NCBI GenBank assembly: GCA_964601895.1
Contig: CAZROT010000007.1
Span: forward strand, 1 to 64,000
DNA from: CAZROT01 sp964601895
Lineage (GTDB): Bacteria; Pseudomonadota; Gammaproteobacteria; Enterobacterales; Enterobacteriaceae
DNA length: 64,000 nt
Reading direction: 5' to 3'
Position 1 is the stretch's first letter. Each line of letters opens with the position of its first letter. The notes under the pieces were generated by a model that saw nothing but the letters and a program-made list of their open reading frames with translations, made no database searches and was not told where the DNA came from. The position numbers were made by a program, and so were the translations under genes. Positions 26,215 through 35,902 of the stretch are shown here, piece by piece.

Positions 26215-26271
26215 GTTATACCCGGCTGAGGATAAAAGATATTTCATATCAGTGATGTGATCTATTTCTAA
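26215..26271 (-). promoter_or_regulatory. cyaR promoter with CRP-cAMP site
   Basis: On the minus strand, TTAGAAATAGATCACA (26256-26271) fits the CRP consensus TGTGA-N6-TCACA with a perfect right half and 3 of 5 in the left. Its centre lies about 56 bases before the inferred cyaR start, a class I-like position, with -10 TATAAC at 26215-26220. CyaR is CRP-activated in E. coli, so the arrangement is consistent with known control. Confidence 0.65.
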
Positions 26272-26364
26272 TTTTTATTAAAAATACCCTCCTTTTATTT
26301 TGTCGGCTGGCGTACAGTTTTAACCTGCTTTTCATGAGGTTAATTGTATCGCAGGCCAGTGTTA

Positions 26365-27024
26365 TCATCCCGTTTCCTGCTGGCAGGGAGCGTTAGCGAT
26401 ATGCCTGGTAAGCAGTGCTGCATACTCGTCAGCTTCCGCCGCCAGTGAAATGAATGGCTCATGCTTCGGTGCATGTATTAACAGTTTTCTGGCTCGCTTG
26501 AGTGCATGGTCGAGTACAGTGGCTTCTCCTGCAGGATAGATTAACCCCTGAGTAATGCGTTCCCAATCCATCAGATCATCGAAAAATGAAAGCTCGTACG
26601 TTATTAATGTTACCCGTACCCTGATATCGTCAGGTGAAATTTCCAGTGCTTTTCTCAGCATATTCATGTCATGCCTCAGCAATCCAAGCCAGCGCAGTGG
26701 AATGGATTCTCTGGGTTCGTGGTGAATCCAGCCTGTCAGTACTGGAACAAGGAAATCACACTGAAGAGGTTGTGCCAGAAACTGGTGAGCTGCCTGGTAT
26801 TTTTCACCAAGTACTAAAATTTTTACTGCTGCCGTGCGCGCGGGCAGTATGTCCCATGAACAGGCAATGGCAATAAAGCCTTTCAGGCAATGAAAGGCCT
26901 GCTGGCGCCTGCCTTTCTCGCGCAGGCGACAATATTCTGCAAGAAGCTGAAACCGGGCGTCAGTTTCCAGCTCTGCGGCAAGCAGGAGTAAATTGTTAAA
27001 ATTTTCCTGGTTCCATGAATCCAT
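26365..27024 (-). CDS. Helical-repeat (TPR-like) protein of unknown function
   Basis: 219 residues, all-helical, no signal or membrane segment. The pattern LAEYCRLREKGRRQQAFHCLKGFI near residues 24-47, then PLRWLGLLRHD and ALEISPDDIRVRVTLITYEL, looks like a known but uncharacterised family of TPR-like proteins in diverse bacteria. The pairs of helices suggest protein binding. It is transcribed alone on the minus strand. I see no link to secretion beyond position, and it is distinct from the LcrH-type chaperone at 22.6 kb. Confidence 0.6.
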   Translation of the reverse strand: MDSWNQENFNNLLLLAAELETDARFQLLAEYCRLREKGRRQQAFHCLKGFIAIACSWDILPARTAAVKILVLGEKYQAAHQFLAQPLQCDFLVPVLTGWIHHEPRESIPLRWLGLLRHDMNMLRKALEISPDDIRVRVTLITYELSFFDDLMDWERITQGLIYPAGEATVLDHALKRARKLLIHAPKHEPFISLAAEADEYAALLTRHIANAPCQQETG

Positions 27025-27214
27025 GTTTTTTAGTTATCTACAGTGAGTAATAATATCTGACATTGGCAGTAAGTACGCTGAGCATGTTACTGGTCGTCAT
27101 GTGCCAGTGAGTAATATCGGGAGGTAGCGTTTTATTTTGATGTAGTGTACTACAGGATAATTTCCCGGTGCCTGATAATATTGAGTCTGCCCCTGCTATT
27201 TTAATGAGGTAAGA

Positions 27215-28171
27215 ATGCGCAAAAAAACACTAGGACGTTCGGGTATTATCGTGCCAGCACTGACCTTTGGTGGCAACGTGTTTGGCTGGACAGTTTCTCA
27301 GGAAAATGCGTTTAGCCTGCTGGATGCGCTGTCAGACCATCAGTTTAATTTTATTGACACTGCTGATGTTTATTCCCGCTGGGTGAGTGGTAATCAGGGT
27401 GGTGAATCTGAAACCATTATTGGTCGCTGGTTGAAAAAAAGCGGTAAACGTGATCGTGTCATTATTGCCACTAAGGTAGGTAAATCAATGGGAGAAGGCA
27501 GAGAAGGCCTGGCTCCACATTATATCCGCAGGGCAGTGGAAGATTCTTTGCGCCGTCTGCAGACCGATTATATTGATCTGTATCAATCCCATCACGATGA
27601 CAAAAATACGCCATTAAAAGCCTCTCTGGAGGTTTTTGATGCGCTGGTTAAAGAAGGAAAAATCAGAGCTGCAGGGGCCTCCAATTACAGCGCTGAACGC
27701 CTGCGTGAAGCACTGGATATCAGTGAGCAGTACGGCCTGGTCCGTTATGAATCGCTGCAGCCGGAATATAATTTATACTCGCGAGAAGAGTATGAACGTA
27801 CTCTGGAGCCGCTGGTAATAGAGCACCAGGTAGGCGTTATCAATTATTATGCGCTGGCAAGTGGCTTTTTATCAGGTAAATATCGTACTGCTGAAGATGT
27901 CTGCAAAAGTTTGCGTGGGCAGGGTGTAATAAATAAGTACATGAACCCGCGTGGAGAAAAAATTCTTCTGGCCCTTGATAAGGTTGCTGATAAATACGCA
28001 GCCACGCAGGCTCAGGTCGCTCTGGCCTGGCAGATGGCGCGTCCGGGAATTACCGCACCCATTGTCAGCGCGACTTCTTTAAAGCAGCTGTCTGAACTGG
28101 TACAAGCCGCAACACTGCAACTGGAGGACAAGGATATTACTTTACTGAATCAGGCCAGCGCATGGCAGTAA
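27215..28171 (+). CDS. Aldo/keto reductase
   Basis: A 318-residue NADPH-dependent TIM-barrel oxidoreductase. The catalytic tetrad is visible: D48 and Y53 (FIDTADVYSRW), K87 (IATKVGK) and H126 (YIDLYQSHHDD). LGRSGIIVPALTFGGNVFGW at the N-terminus and the ALASGFLSGKYR and AWQMARPGITAPIVSATS segments place it with the YghZ/Tas-type reductases of aldehydes and ketones. Substrate unknown. Start at ATG 27215 follows GAGGT. It converges on ppx and has no operon partner. Confidence 0.9.
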   Translation: MRKKTLGRSGIIVPALTFGGNVFGWTVSQENAFSLLDALSDHQFNFIDTADVYSRWVSGNQGGESETIIGRWLKKSGKRDRVIIATKVGKSMGEGREGLAPHYIRRAVEDSLRRLQTDYIDLYQSHHDDKNTPLKASLEVFDALVKEGKIRAAGASNYSAERLREALDISEQYGLVRYESLQPEYNLYSREEYERTLEPLVIEHQVGVINYYALASGFLSGKYRTAEDVCKSLRGQGVINKYMNPRGEKILLALDKVADKYAATQAQVALAWQMARPGITAPIVSATSLKQLSELVQAATLQLEDKDITLLNQASAWQ

Positions 28172-28337
28172 TATTCCTTTTACCTCCCTGGCTATGAGCA
28201 AATCAATGTATTATCTGTGGAACCCGGCTCCTGATGCACCTGGTATAAGCAGGCTCTGCGCCTTCCAGGAGTTGAATGATAAAACCACTGGTGGGAAGGG
28301 GCAGTGTGAACAGGCATTGTTTTTTCTGCTGCTGATG

Positions 28338-29885
28338 TCAGTGTGCTGAAGTCAGAGAAGCATTTTCACTGGTAATAATCAGCTGCCAGCCGGTGATATT
28401 GGCCCAGTACAGCTGCTCTCGTTCAAGACTAAGTTGCACCAGATTATTTTTCCTTAAGTAGTCATGAGGAAAGCATAATGTCCAATGATTGCCCTCAGTG
28501 ACTAATTTTAACGTTTTTGGTTTAGTCACTGACTGGCGTTGATTGTTGAGTAACACAGCAAGTCTGAGTAATTGTATTAAAGGAATGTAGTGTTTTTTCT
28601 TGAATAAATTCAGTTTTGGCAATTCATCGAGCCTGATTGTTTTGCGGTGAAAACGTATCAGTGTTGCCAGTAATAACTGTTGTTCCTGATTAAAACCGGG
28701 CAGGTTAGTATGCTGTATGATGTAAGCGGAGTGGCGCTGCATACCACTCTGATTAATCGTTAAACCGACTTCATGCAGCATTGCTGCCCATTTTAGCAGA
28801 TCTTCCAGTTGTGGGCAGACCAGCTCGTTATTCTGTTTCAGCCACTGGTTGTAAAGTTGTTCTGTGGTTTTCAGTATCCGCCTGGCCTGCTCTCTGTCGA
28901 TATGATAGTGCCTGGCGAGGCTCCATGCCGTACGCTGGCGAATATCCTCATGGCGGAAACGGTCAATGATTTCATACAGCACACCTTCGCGCAGTGCACC
29001 ATCAGATAACCGCAGTTCTTTAATGCCCAGTGCTTCAACGATGCCACATAAGATGGCCAGCCCTGGAACGAAGACTGGCTTGCGTTCTTCGGACAGTCCT
29101 GGCAGATCGAGGTCAGTAAAGTTTTTGTATACAACTACCTGTTCAATCAGCATGTTAAGGCGTTCAGGAGTTATCAGGCCATCTTTATGGCCGGCGGCGA
29201 TTAGCACTTCCTGAATTGCTTTTATGCTTCCTGATGTCCCTGATACATGTTGCCAGCCCTGGCGCTGATACTGCGTAGACAGGTTGCCCAGCATCTGGGT
29301 GGCCGCCAGACGAGCCTCGGTAAAATTTGTTGCGTTATTCTCGCCATGGGGAAAAAATTGCTGCCCGAAGCTGACACAACCCATGCTCCAGCTGTTGATT
29401 AATAAGGGCACGAAATTCTCTCCGATGACTAATTCGGTGGAGCCGCCACCAATATCAATAATCAGTTTGCGCCCTTGTTCTGATTGGGTATGCTCAACAC
29501 CCATAAAGATCAATCGGGCTTCTTCATGACCGGAAACAATTTCAATGGGATAGGGAATGATGCGCGCAGCCCGGCTGAGAAAACTCTCTGAATTAACTGC
29601 CTGACGCAGGGCATGTGTACCAATAATACGTACATTTTCAGCAGAAAAACCCTGCAGACGTTCAGCAAATAACCCCAGACAGGATAAACCACGTTCAATA
29701 GCCTCTTCACTGAGAACAAAGTTGCTGTCGAGTCCATCAGCAAGGCGCACTCTCTGTTTCAGGCGCCCGAGAATTTGCAGAGCATTGTTAACGATACGCG
29801 CGATAACCATGTGAAAACTGTTTGAACCAAGGTCAATGACAGCAATTTCGTGAGGCGGAGTAATCTCTTTATTTTCAAGGGGCAT
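28338..29885 (-). CDS. ppx: Exopolyphosphatase Ppx
   Basis: Hydrolyses terminal phosphate from inorganic polyphosphate (and pppGpp in this family). 515 residues (E. coli 513). The sugar kinase/actin-like phosphate motifs are present: IAVIDLGSNSFHMVIAR near the N-terminus and LIIDIGGGSTELVIGE around residue 140. The HD-like C-terminal domain carries the WAAMLHEVGLTI segment. It starts four bases after the ppk stop, so the two form the usual ppk-ppx operon, with synthesis and breakdown of polyphosphate co-transcribed. Confidence 0.96.
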   Translation of the reverse strand: MPLENKEITPPHEIAVIDLGSNSFHMVIARIVNNALQILGRLKQRVRLADGLDSNFVLSEEAIERGLSCLGLFAERLQGFSAENVRIIGTHALRQAVNSESFLSRAARIIPYPIEIVSGHEEARLIFMGVEHTQSEQGRKLIIDIGGGSTELVIGENFVPLLINSWSMGCVSFGQQFFPHGENNATNFTEARLAATQMLGNLSTQYQRQGWQHVSGTSGSIKAIQEVLIAAGHKDGLITPERLNMLIEQVVVYKNFTDLDLPGLSEERKPVFVPGLAILCGIVEALGIKELRLSDGALREGVLYEIIDRFRHEDIRQRTAWSLARHYHIDREQARRILKTTEQLYNQWLKQNNELVCPQLEDLLKWAAMLHEVGLTINQSGMQRHSAYIIQHTNLPGFNQEQQLLLATLIRFHRKTIRLDELPKLNLFKKKHYIPLIQLLRLAVLLNNQRQSVTKPKTLKLVTEGNHWTLCFPHDYLRKNNLVQLSLEREQLYWANITGWQLIITSENASLTSAH

Positions 29886-29889
29886 AACA

Positions 29890-31959
29890 TCAGGCCTGAC
29901 TTTCAGATTGTTCCAGATTTTTTAGATAGTCATAAATAGCGTTCTGAGCACGTACTTTACTGCGGTTACCACAGGAGACGTAGCGATTACTCAATTTTTT
30001 ATCAATATGACGCGCTTTTGCGGTATCGTTGAACAGTAATTCGAGAATATCAAGTACTTGTTGTTTTAACCTTGGATCCAGTAGCGCAACGGCGACCTCA
30101 ATACGGTAATCGATATTACGTGTCATCCAGTCAGCAGATGACAGATAAACACGTTTATCTCCTTTGTTTTCGAATACATAAACTCTGTCGTGCTCAAGGT
30201 AGCGGTCAACGATACTGATGGCCTGGATATTTTCACTGATGCCAGGTAATTTAGGGATTAATGAACACATTCCCCGTATTAACAAGCGAATAGGCACACC
30301 GGCACTGGCAGCACGATATAACCTTTCTACTAATTCATTATCTACCAGATTATTTATTTTTAGTGTTATTCCTGAGGGCTCTCCTGCTTCGGCGTTGCTG
30401 ATTTCCCTGTCAATCAATTGATATAACATCAAGCGTGAATTCTGCGGCGATACGATGAGATGTTCAAATTTTACTGGCAGGTAAGGATTTTCTATAAAAT
30501 TAAAAACGCGTCGTACTTCATTGGTAATGCAGGAAACTGCAGTTAGCAGCGAATAATCGGTGTAAAGACGTGCTGTTTTTTCATTAAAATTACCGGTGCC
30601 AATGTGTGCGTAACGCACGATTTTACTGCCTTCCCGACGGGATATCAGGAATAATTTTGCATGAATTTTTAATCGGGGTGCTGAAAAAATCACATGCACT
30701 CCTGCGGCTGTCAGACTTTTCGCCCAGTGAATGTTGGCTGCTTCATCAAAACGAGCCTGTAATTCGACCACAACAGTCACTTTTTTACCATTATGCGCAG
30801 CATGGATCATCGATTCCATAATGCGTGAATCTTTGGCAACGCGATAGATATTGATTTTTATGCCGAGTACATTGGGATCAAATGATGCCTGACGTAATAA
30901 TTCCAGCACGTGTGCAAATGTATGATAAGGATAATACAGCAGCACATCCCGTTCACGTATCGCATCAAAGCCATTACGAAACTGGTTAAACCAGAGATGG
31001 CGTAAACGTGGTTTTGATGGGTAAATCAGACTACTTTTACCTACGTCAGGAAAGTTAACAAAATCTCTGAAATTGTGGTAACGGCCTCCTGTAATCGCAG
31101 AATTAGTATTAGACAGCCCTAATTTTTCACACAGTAACTCAATCATAGCTGTGGGCATGTCATTTTGATAAACAAAGCGCACAGGCTCTGCCGTCAGGCG
31201 TTGTTTTAAGCTGGATGACATCAATTCCAGCAGGCTGGATTCCATTTCAGTAACCAGATCATATTCAGCATCACGTGTTATTTTCATGGAATAGGCGTTC
31301 AGCGTGTCGTAATCGAAAAAGCCTTTAAAAATTTCATCCAGACAATAACGAACAATATTATCCAGTAATATTATCGAATGACGACGACGTGACGATTCGG
31401 GTGGCAGATTGACGAAGCAATAGACTTTATCTGACGGAATTTCCAGCAGAGCATATTCACTATGGGGCCCACGAACCATTTCCACGGCCAGATAGGTATA
31501 ATCATCTTTCAGGAATTGAATCAGATTAGTATCCTGGTTAATCAATATCGGTGTGATGTGCTGGCGCAGGTGTTGTTTAAAATATTGCACTAACCAGTGT
31601 TGCTGGTTTTCTGAAATCTGGCGTTCATTGATTAAAAAAATCCGATTACGCGCCATTTCTAACAGCAGATCGTTATACAGGCTATTAAATCCCTGCTCTG
31701 CTTTAACGATTCTGGCCTGAATTTTTCTTAACAGGCGTTTTGAGGTGCCTCCTGCCCCTTGTTCTGTACGAATGAGTATGCGCCTTTTCAGATCGGCAAA
31801 GCGCACTTTGTAAAATTCATCCAGATTATTGGAATAAATACCAAGAAAGCGCATACGTTCAATCAGAGGATTGCTTTTGTCAGCCGCTTCCTGCAGTACC
31901 CTTTCATTAAAGGATAACCAACTGAGTTCTTTTTCGACATAACGCTTTTCCTGACTCAT
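29890..31959 (-). CDS. ppk: Polyphosphate kinase Ppk1
   Basis: Makes inorganic polyphosphate from ATP, membrane-associated. 689 residues (E. coli 688). Phospholipase D-like catalytic domains carry the autophosphorylated His in RLKIHAKLFL and the second conserved His in RYAHIGTGNFNEKTA. Start at ATG 31959 (MSQEKRYVEKELSWLSF) matches homologs and has GGAG about 7 bases upstream; an ATG 63 bases earlier would add non-homologous residues. First gene of ppk-ppx, divergent from upp. Confidence 0.97.
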   Translation of the reverse strand: MSQEKRYVEKELSWLSFNERVLQEAADKSNPLIERMRFLGIYSNNLDEFYKVRFADLKRRILIRTEQGAGGTSKRLLRKIQARIVKAEQGFNSLYNDLLLEMARNRIFLINERQISENQQHWLVQYFKQHLRQHITPILINQDTNLIQFLKDDYTYLAVEMVRGPHSEYALLEIPSDKVYCFVNLPPESSRRRHSIILLDNIVRYCLDEIFKGFFDYDTLNAYSMKITRDAEYDLVTEMESSLLELMSSSLKQRLTAEPVRFVYQNDMPTAMIELLCEKLGLSNTNSAITGGRYHNFRDFVNFPDVGKSSLIYPSKPRLRHLWFNQFRNGFDAIRERDVLLYYPYHTFAHVLELLRQASFDPNVLGIKINIYRVAKDSRIMESMIHAAHNGKKVTVVVELQARFDEAANIHWAKSLTAAGVHVIFSAPRLKIHAKLFLISRREGSKIVRYAHIGTGNFNEKTARLYTDYSLLTAVSCITNEVRRVFNFIENPYLPVKFEHLIVSPQNSRLMLYQLIDREISNAEAGEPSGITLKINNLVDNELVERLYRAASAGVPIRLLIRGMCSLIPKLPGISENIQAISIVDRYLEHDRVYVFENKGDKRVYLSSADWMTRNIDYRIEVAVALLDPRLKQQVLDILELLFNDTAKARHIDKKLSNRYVSCGNRSKVRAQNAIYDYLKNLEQSESQA

Positions 31960-32302
31960 TGTTACTCCATTCAATGGCACGTGGAAGTATTGCATGTCTT
32001 CATACATTATTATTATTGTCAAAAACAGGCAGGTAAAGAAAGCTGGACTGTTTAATTATTATCAGTATTTGTTGATAATGCCTCTGACCTTGTGGTTTAT
32101 CCATAAAAATGAGCCGCGTAATGATACAGAGCCACTTTTTCGGATAGCATTAATAAAATTATTTTTGATAACTTCATGAATAATAGGTATTGAATTTTTG
32201 TCTCTGTCCTGTTGCCTGTATCAGGCTGTCGTTTGCAATAAAAGAGATTATAATTCGCACGTCGATGGTGATACTGACTACGCCTGAAATTGGGAGAGAA
32301 CG
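31960..32302. other. divergent promoter region between ppk and upp
   Basis: 343 bases with AT-rich centre. A TATAAT hexamer at 32249-32254 lies 49 bases before the upp start and is its likely -10 element; the -35 is weak. GTCGTTTGCAA just upstream contains GCAAACG on the minus strand, the core of PurR boxes, but the other half is poor. No gene seen. Confidence 0.45.
32249..32254 (+). promoter_or_regulatory. likely -10 element of upp
   Basis: Perfect TATAAT (TTATAAT context) 49 bases before the upp ATG. The sequence 17 bases upstream is a poor -35, so activation or an extended contact may be needed. Confidence 0.4.
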
Positions 32303-32929
32303 ATGAAGCTCGTTGAAGTAAAACACCCGTTGGTACAACACAAACTGGGTTTAATGCGTGCAGGTGATATCAGTACGAAACGTTTTCGTGAACTGGCTTC
32401 TGAAGTGGGCAGTTTACTGACCTATGTTGCCACTGCAGATTTGGAAACTGAAAAGGTGACTATTAATGGCTGGTGTGGGCCAGTTGATGTTGAGCAAATT
32501 AAAGGCAAAAAAATTACCATTGTACCCATCCTGCGTGCTGGCCTCGGTATGATGGAGGGCGTACTTGAAAATATACCCAATGCGCGCATTAGTGTGGTAG
32601 GCATTTATCGCAATGAAGAAACATTAAAGCCTGTGCCGTATTTTCAAAAGCTGGTTGCTCAGCTGGAAGAGCGTATGGCGCTGGTAGTGGATCCTATGCT
32701 GGCAACAGGGGGGTCTATGATAGCCACCATTGATTTATTGAAAAAAGCCGGATGCCAGCATGTTAAAGTACTGGTGCTGGTTGCTGCGCGTGAAGGTATT
32801 GCTGCTTTAGAAAAAGCACACCCAGATGTTGAGTTGTATACTGCAGCCATTGATCGGGGATTGAACGAAAAAGGTTATATTGTTCCTGGGCTGGGTGATG
32901 CGGGTGATAAACTGTTTGGAACTAAATAG
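32303..32929 (+). CDS. upp: Uracil phosphoribosyltransferase Upp
   Basis: Salvages uracil to UMP using PRPP. 208 residues, as in E. coli. The PRPP loop VVDPMLATGGSM, the VPILRAGLGMMEG segment and the C-terminal uracil-binding YIVPGLGDAGD are intact. Start at ATG 32303 follows GGGAGAG. In E. coli the uracil permease gene uraA lies between upp and hda; here hda follows directly with a 65-base gap to its likely start, so a dedicated uracil importer is missing from the locus. Confidence 0.97.
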   Translation: MKLVEVKHPLVQHKLGLMRAGDISTKRFRELASEVGSLLTYVATADLETEKVTINGWCGPVDVEQIKGKKITIVPILRAGLGMMEGVLENIPNARISVVGIYRNEETLKPVPYFQKLVAQLEERMALVVDPMLATGGSMIATIDLLKKAGCQHVKVLVLVAAREGIAALEKAHPDVELYTAAIDRGLNEKGYIVPGLGDAGDKLFGTK

Positions 32930-32994
32930 AGAAAAAAAAACATGTTGTATATCATAAAATTCAGTGCGTCCTGCTGCTTATTGTTGAGGTGTTT

Positions 32995-33696
32995 CTGAAT
33001 ACGCTGGCACAACTCTCCTTACCACTTTATTTTCCCGATGATGAAACTTTTGCCAGTTTTTATCCGGGGGAGAATCCTTCTTTGTTAGCGGCAATACAAT
33101 CTGCGATTAATCAGGCGCATGCCAGTTATATTTATTTCTGGTCGCGTTCAGGTGGTGGACGTAGTCATTTACTCCATGCTGCCTGTGCTGAGTTATCTCA
33201 GCGCGGTGATGCAGTCGGTTATGTTCCTTTGGATAAACGCGCCTGGTTTGTACCCGAAGTGCTGGAAGGCATGGAAGAGCTGGCACTGGTATGTATTGAT
33301 AATATCCAATGTATTGCGGGTGACAGGTACTGGGAAATGTCTGTCTTTAATCTCTATAATCGTATAGTAGAAACAGGGCGCACGCGTTTATTGATAACGG
33401 GAGATAGTACTCCGCGCCAGCTTAATTTACAGCTTCCTGATTTAGCCTCTCGCCTTGACTGGGGCCAGATATATAAGCTGCAACCGCTATCAGATGCAGG
33501 AAAATTACAGGCATTACAATTACGTGCCCGATTACGTGGTTTTGAGTTGCCGGAAGATTTAGGGCGTTTTCTCTTAAAACGTCTCGACAGAGAAATGCGC
33601 ACTTTATTTACTGTCTTAAACAGACTGGATGAAGCGTCTATTACAGCACAACGCAAGCTGACAATCCCTTTTGTTAAAGAGATTCTTGCGTTGTAA
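32995..33696 (+). CDS. hda: DnaA regulatory inactivator Hda, probable CTG start
   Basis: AAA+ protein that, bound to the DNA-loaded sliding clamp, promotes hydrolysis of DnaA-ATP and so limits replication initiation. The clamp-binding motif QLSLPL lies at the N-terminus. SGGGRSHLLHAACAE is the nucleotide loop, LVCIDNIQ Walker B, and GRFLLKRLDREMRTLF the lid with sensor II Arg. The best start is CTG at 32995, reading (M)NTLAQLSLPL. That gives 233 residues, the same length and N-terminus as E. coli Hda, which is known to start at CTG. A GTG at 32989 is the alternative. GAGGTG sits just upstream. Confidence 0.92.
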   Translation: MNTLAQLSLPLYFPDDETFASFYPGENPSLLAAIQSAINQAHASYIYFWSRSGGGRSHLLHAACAELSQRGDAVGYVPLDKRAWFVPEVLEGMEELALVCIDNIQCIAGDRYWEMSVFNLYNRIVETGRTRLLITGDSTPRQLNLQLPDLASRLDWGQIYKLQPLSDAGKLQALQLRARLRGFELPEDLGRFLLKRLDREMRTLFTVLNRLDEASITAQRKLTIPFVKEILAL

Positions 33697-33870
33697 AAAT
33701 AGCTAATGTATTTATTGTGCTGATATATAGTTATCTGGATAATATACGCCAGTCAGGTTGGCAAAAACCTGTCGTTACTAAAAGCTATATTCAGGATATA
33801 ACTCGTATAACAACTATTACACATACCAGGACGCACATTTCTTCCTGGCTTAGTTCTCCTCTCTTCTGTA

Positions 33871-33889
33871 ACTGAAAAATTATTTCAGT
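33871..33889. terminator. weak hairpin between convergent hda and bepA
   Basis: ACTGAAA (33871-33877) and TTTCAGT (33883-33889) form a 7-bp AT-rich stem in the 218-base gap between hda and bepA. Weak; position suggests transcript end. Confidence 0.28.
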
Positions 33890-33914
33890 CCATAAATGAA
33901 ATAGTAAATCAGCA

Positions 33915-35381
33915 TCATGTACCCTGGTACTGGCGGTAACGCTCGCTTAACTGGCGTAGCTGATCGATTCTGGCATCATAACGCGCCTGTTTCAGGCTAC
34001 CCATTTTCACCAGTGAACTGGCGTTGCTGAGCAGGGAAATTGCCTGAGATAACTGTCCGTTAAGTGCCATGCTTTCTGCGTGTGCAGAAAGTTCTTCATC
34101 GCGTAATCCTTGAGCAGCACAAGCTTCGGCAAGCAGATTCCAGCCGTTGGGATCATTGGGATGACTGAATGTGTAGCGATAAAGCAGTCTGGATGCTGCG
34201 TCAGCTTGCCCTGCTCTAATCCAGGCATTAGCCAGATTCAGCTGCAGTACCGGCTGGTTGCTTTGTGTTGCCATGGCTTTGTGCAGCCTTGTAATCGCCT
34301 GTTCGGTTTTATTCTGTTCCAGGTAAATGTCGGTAATTAAATCCAGTAGCCAGATGTTGTCTGGTTCGAGGTTCAGTAAATTTTCTACCAGATGGCTGGC
34401 TTCTTTATATTTTTTCTCACGATAATATAAAATTGCCTGAGCGTATTTTTCTGCCAGTAGCTGTTTTTCATTATTCTGGCGCTCTGTATTTAACAGAAGC
34501 TGATTCACACTAGTGTGTTCTGAACCATACAAAGCAAGAATGCGCATACGGGCAAACAGATAATCCTGTGAAGACGGCTTATGATTTACCGGCATCAGGT
34601 TAGCACGGTTGCGTACGTCTGCCAGACGGCTTTCAGGCAATGGATGTGTTAAGAGTATTTCGGGTGGTTTTTCAGCATAACGAGACTGATCAGCCATGGT
34701 TTGCATAAAAGCCGGCATGCCCTGTGCATCGAAACCTGCTCGTTGTAAGATCTCCATGCCTATGCGATCAGCTTCCTGTTCGTTTAATTGGGTAAAACTG
34801 AGTATTCCCTGACGGGCCCCTGCTAATGTAGTGCTGAGGGCTGCTATACCCGCCTGTGGATTTGCCATACCCAGCAGTATTGAGCCCAGCGCGCCTATCC
34901 AGGTGAGTGGTGTCTGTTTTTGTTGTTCTTCCATTGCTCTTGCCAGGTGGCGCTGAGTAACATGAGCAATTTCATGCGCCACAACCGATGCCAGCTCACT
35001 TTCGTTTTGTGTATAACGAAATAATCCTGAATGCAGGATGACATTACCGCCAAAGAACGCATACGCGTTAATGTGTTGATTGTTTATCAGATAAAAATGA
35101 AATTTAGTACGAACGGAACTGGCATGAGCCACCAGTTGATTACCCAACTTATTAATATATTGCATTAATAATGGATCGGAGATAAACGCTGTGCTGGACC
35201 CCATCTGGCGGATATAGAAATCACCCATAGCAATTTCCTGATTGACACTCAATACGGTACCGGCGGTGGTACCTATATCCGGCAATTGATCCTGAGGCGC
35301 TGTATTAACAGGATTTGCCATGGATAACAGCAGGGTCACAGGCAATAAGGTAATAATTATCTTATTGAATTTACTAGGCAT
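33915..35381 (-). CDS. bepA: Periplasmic chaperone/metalloprotease BepA
   Basis: M48-family zinc protease and chaperone that helps assemble or degrade outer membrane proteins such as LptD. 488 residues (E. coli 487): signal peptide ending near VNTA, protease domain with HEIAH (136-140) and the third zinc ligand in NEQEADRIG (E203), then TPR helices from about residue 300 (AILYREKKYKEASHLVEN and following). In E. coli yfgD separates it from hda and perM lies beside it; both are absent. Start ATG 35381. Confidence 0.95.
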   Translation of the reverse strand: MPSKFNKIIITLLPVTLLLSMANPVNTAPQDQLPDIGTTAGTVLSVNQEIAMGDFYIRQMGSSTAFISDPLLMQYINKLGNQLVAHASSVRTKFHFYLINNQHINAYAFFGGNVILHSGLFRYTQNESELASVVAHEIAHVTQRHLARAMEEQQKQTPLTWIGALGSILLGMANPQAGIAALSTTLAGARQGILSFTQLNEQEADRIGMEILQRAGFDAQGMPAFMQTMADQSRYAEKPPEILLTHPLPESRLADVRNRANLMPVNHKPSSQDYLFARMRILALYGSEHTSVNQLLLNTERQNNEKQLLAEKYAQAILYYREKKYKEASHLVENLLNLEPDNIWLLDLITDIYLEQNKTEQAITRLHKAMATQSNQPVLQLNLANAWIRAGQADAASRLLYRYTFSHPNDPNGWNLLAEACAAQGLRDEELSAHAESMALNGQLSQAISLLSNASSLVKMGSLKQARYDARIDQLRQLSERYRQYQGT

Positions 35382-35419
35382 ATGAGGAGCACTGGTGGCT
35401 TTTGATTAATTTTTTATTG

Positions 35420-35902
35420 TTAACAAGGCTGATAACTTTCCTTCAGGTAAGTTAATACAATGTCATGGTGACTATGGGGGTTAACGTTTTCAAAAACCTG
35501 TTCAATTTTGCCATGTTTATCAATCAGGAAGCTGATACGGTGAATACCGTCATAGACTTTCCCCATAAAGGTTTTTTCTCCCCATACGGCGAATTGTTCA
35601 GCAATTTGATGGTTTTCATCAGATAATAAGGTAAAATTAAGCACTTCTTTTTCAACAAAGCGCGAGAGTCTGCCTGGGTTATCCGTGCTGATGCCTAACA
35701 CTTCAACATTGAACTTTTTTAGCTCCTCCATATTATCACGCAGTCCGCATGCCTGAACGGTGCAGCCGGGAGTCATGGCTTTGGGATAAAAATAAACCAG
35801 TACACGCTGTCCATCAAAATCGCTCAAATTGATTAGTTCACCGTCCTGGTCAGGCAGACTGAATTGAGGTGCAATATCACCTGGCTTTAATGGTGGCATC
35901 AT
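35420..35902 (-). CDS. bcp: Thiol peroxidase Bcp (peroxiredoxin Q)
   Basis: Reduces hydrogen and organic peroxides with thioredoxin as electron donor. 160 residues (E. coli 156). The peroxidatic Cys47 is in MTPGCTVQ and the resolving Cys52 in ACGLRDN; YFYPKAMTPGC and FLIDKHGKIEQVF are typical. It starts 39 bases ahead of bepA on the same strand. In E. coli gcvR precedes bcp; no gcvR is present here. Confidence 0.95.
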   Translation of the reverse strand: MMPPLKPGDIAPQFSLPDQDGELINLSDFDGQRVLVYFYPKAMTPGCTVQACGLRDNMEELKKFNVEVLGISTDNPGRLSRFVEKEVLNFTLLSDENHQIAEQFAVWGEKTFMGKVYDGIHRISFLIDKHGKIEQVFENVNPHSHHDIVLTYLKESYQPC

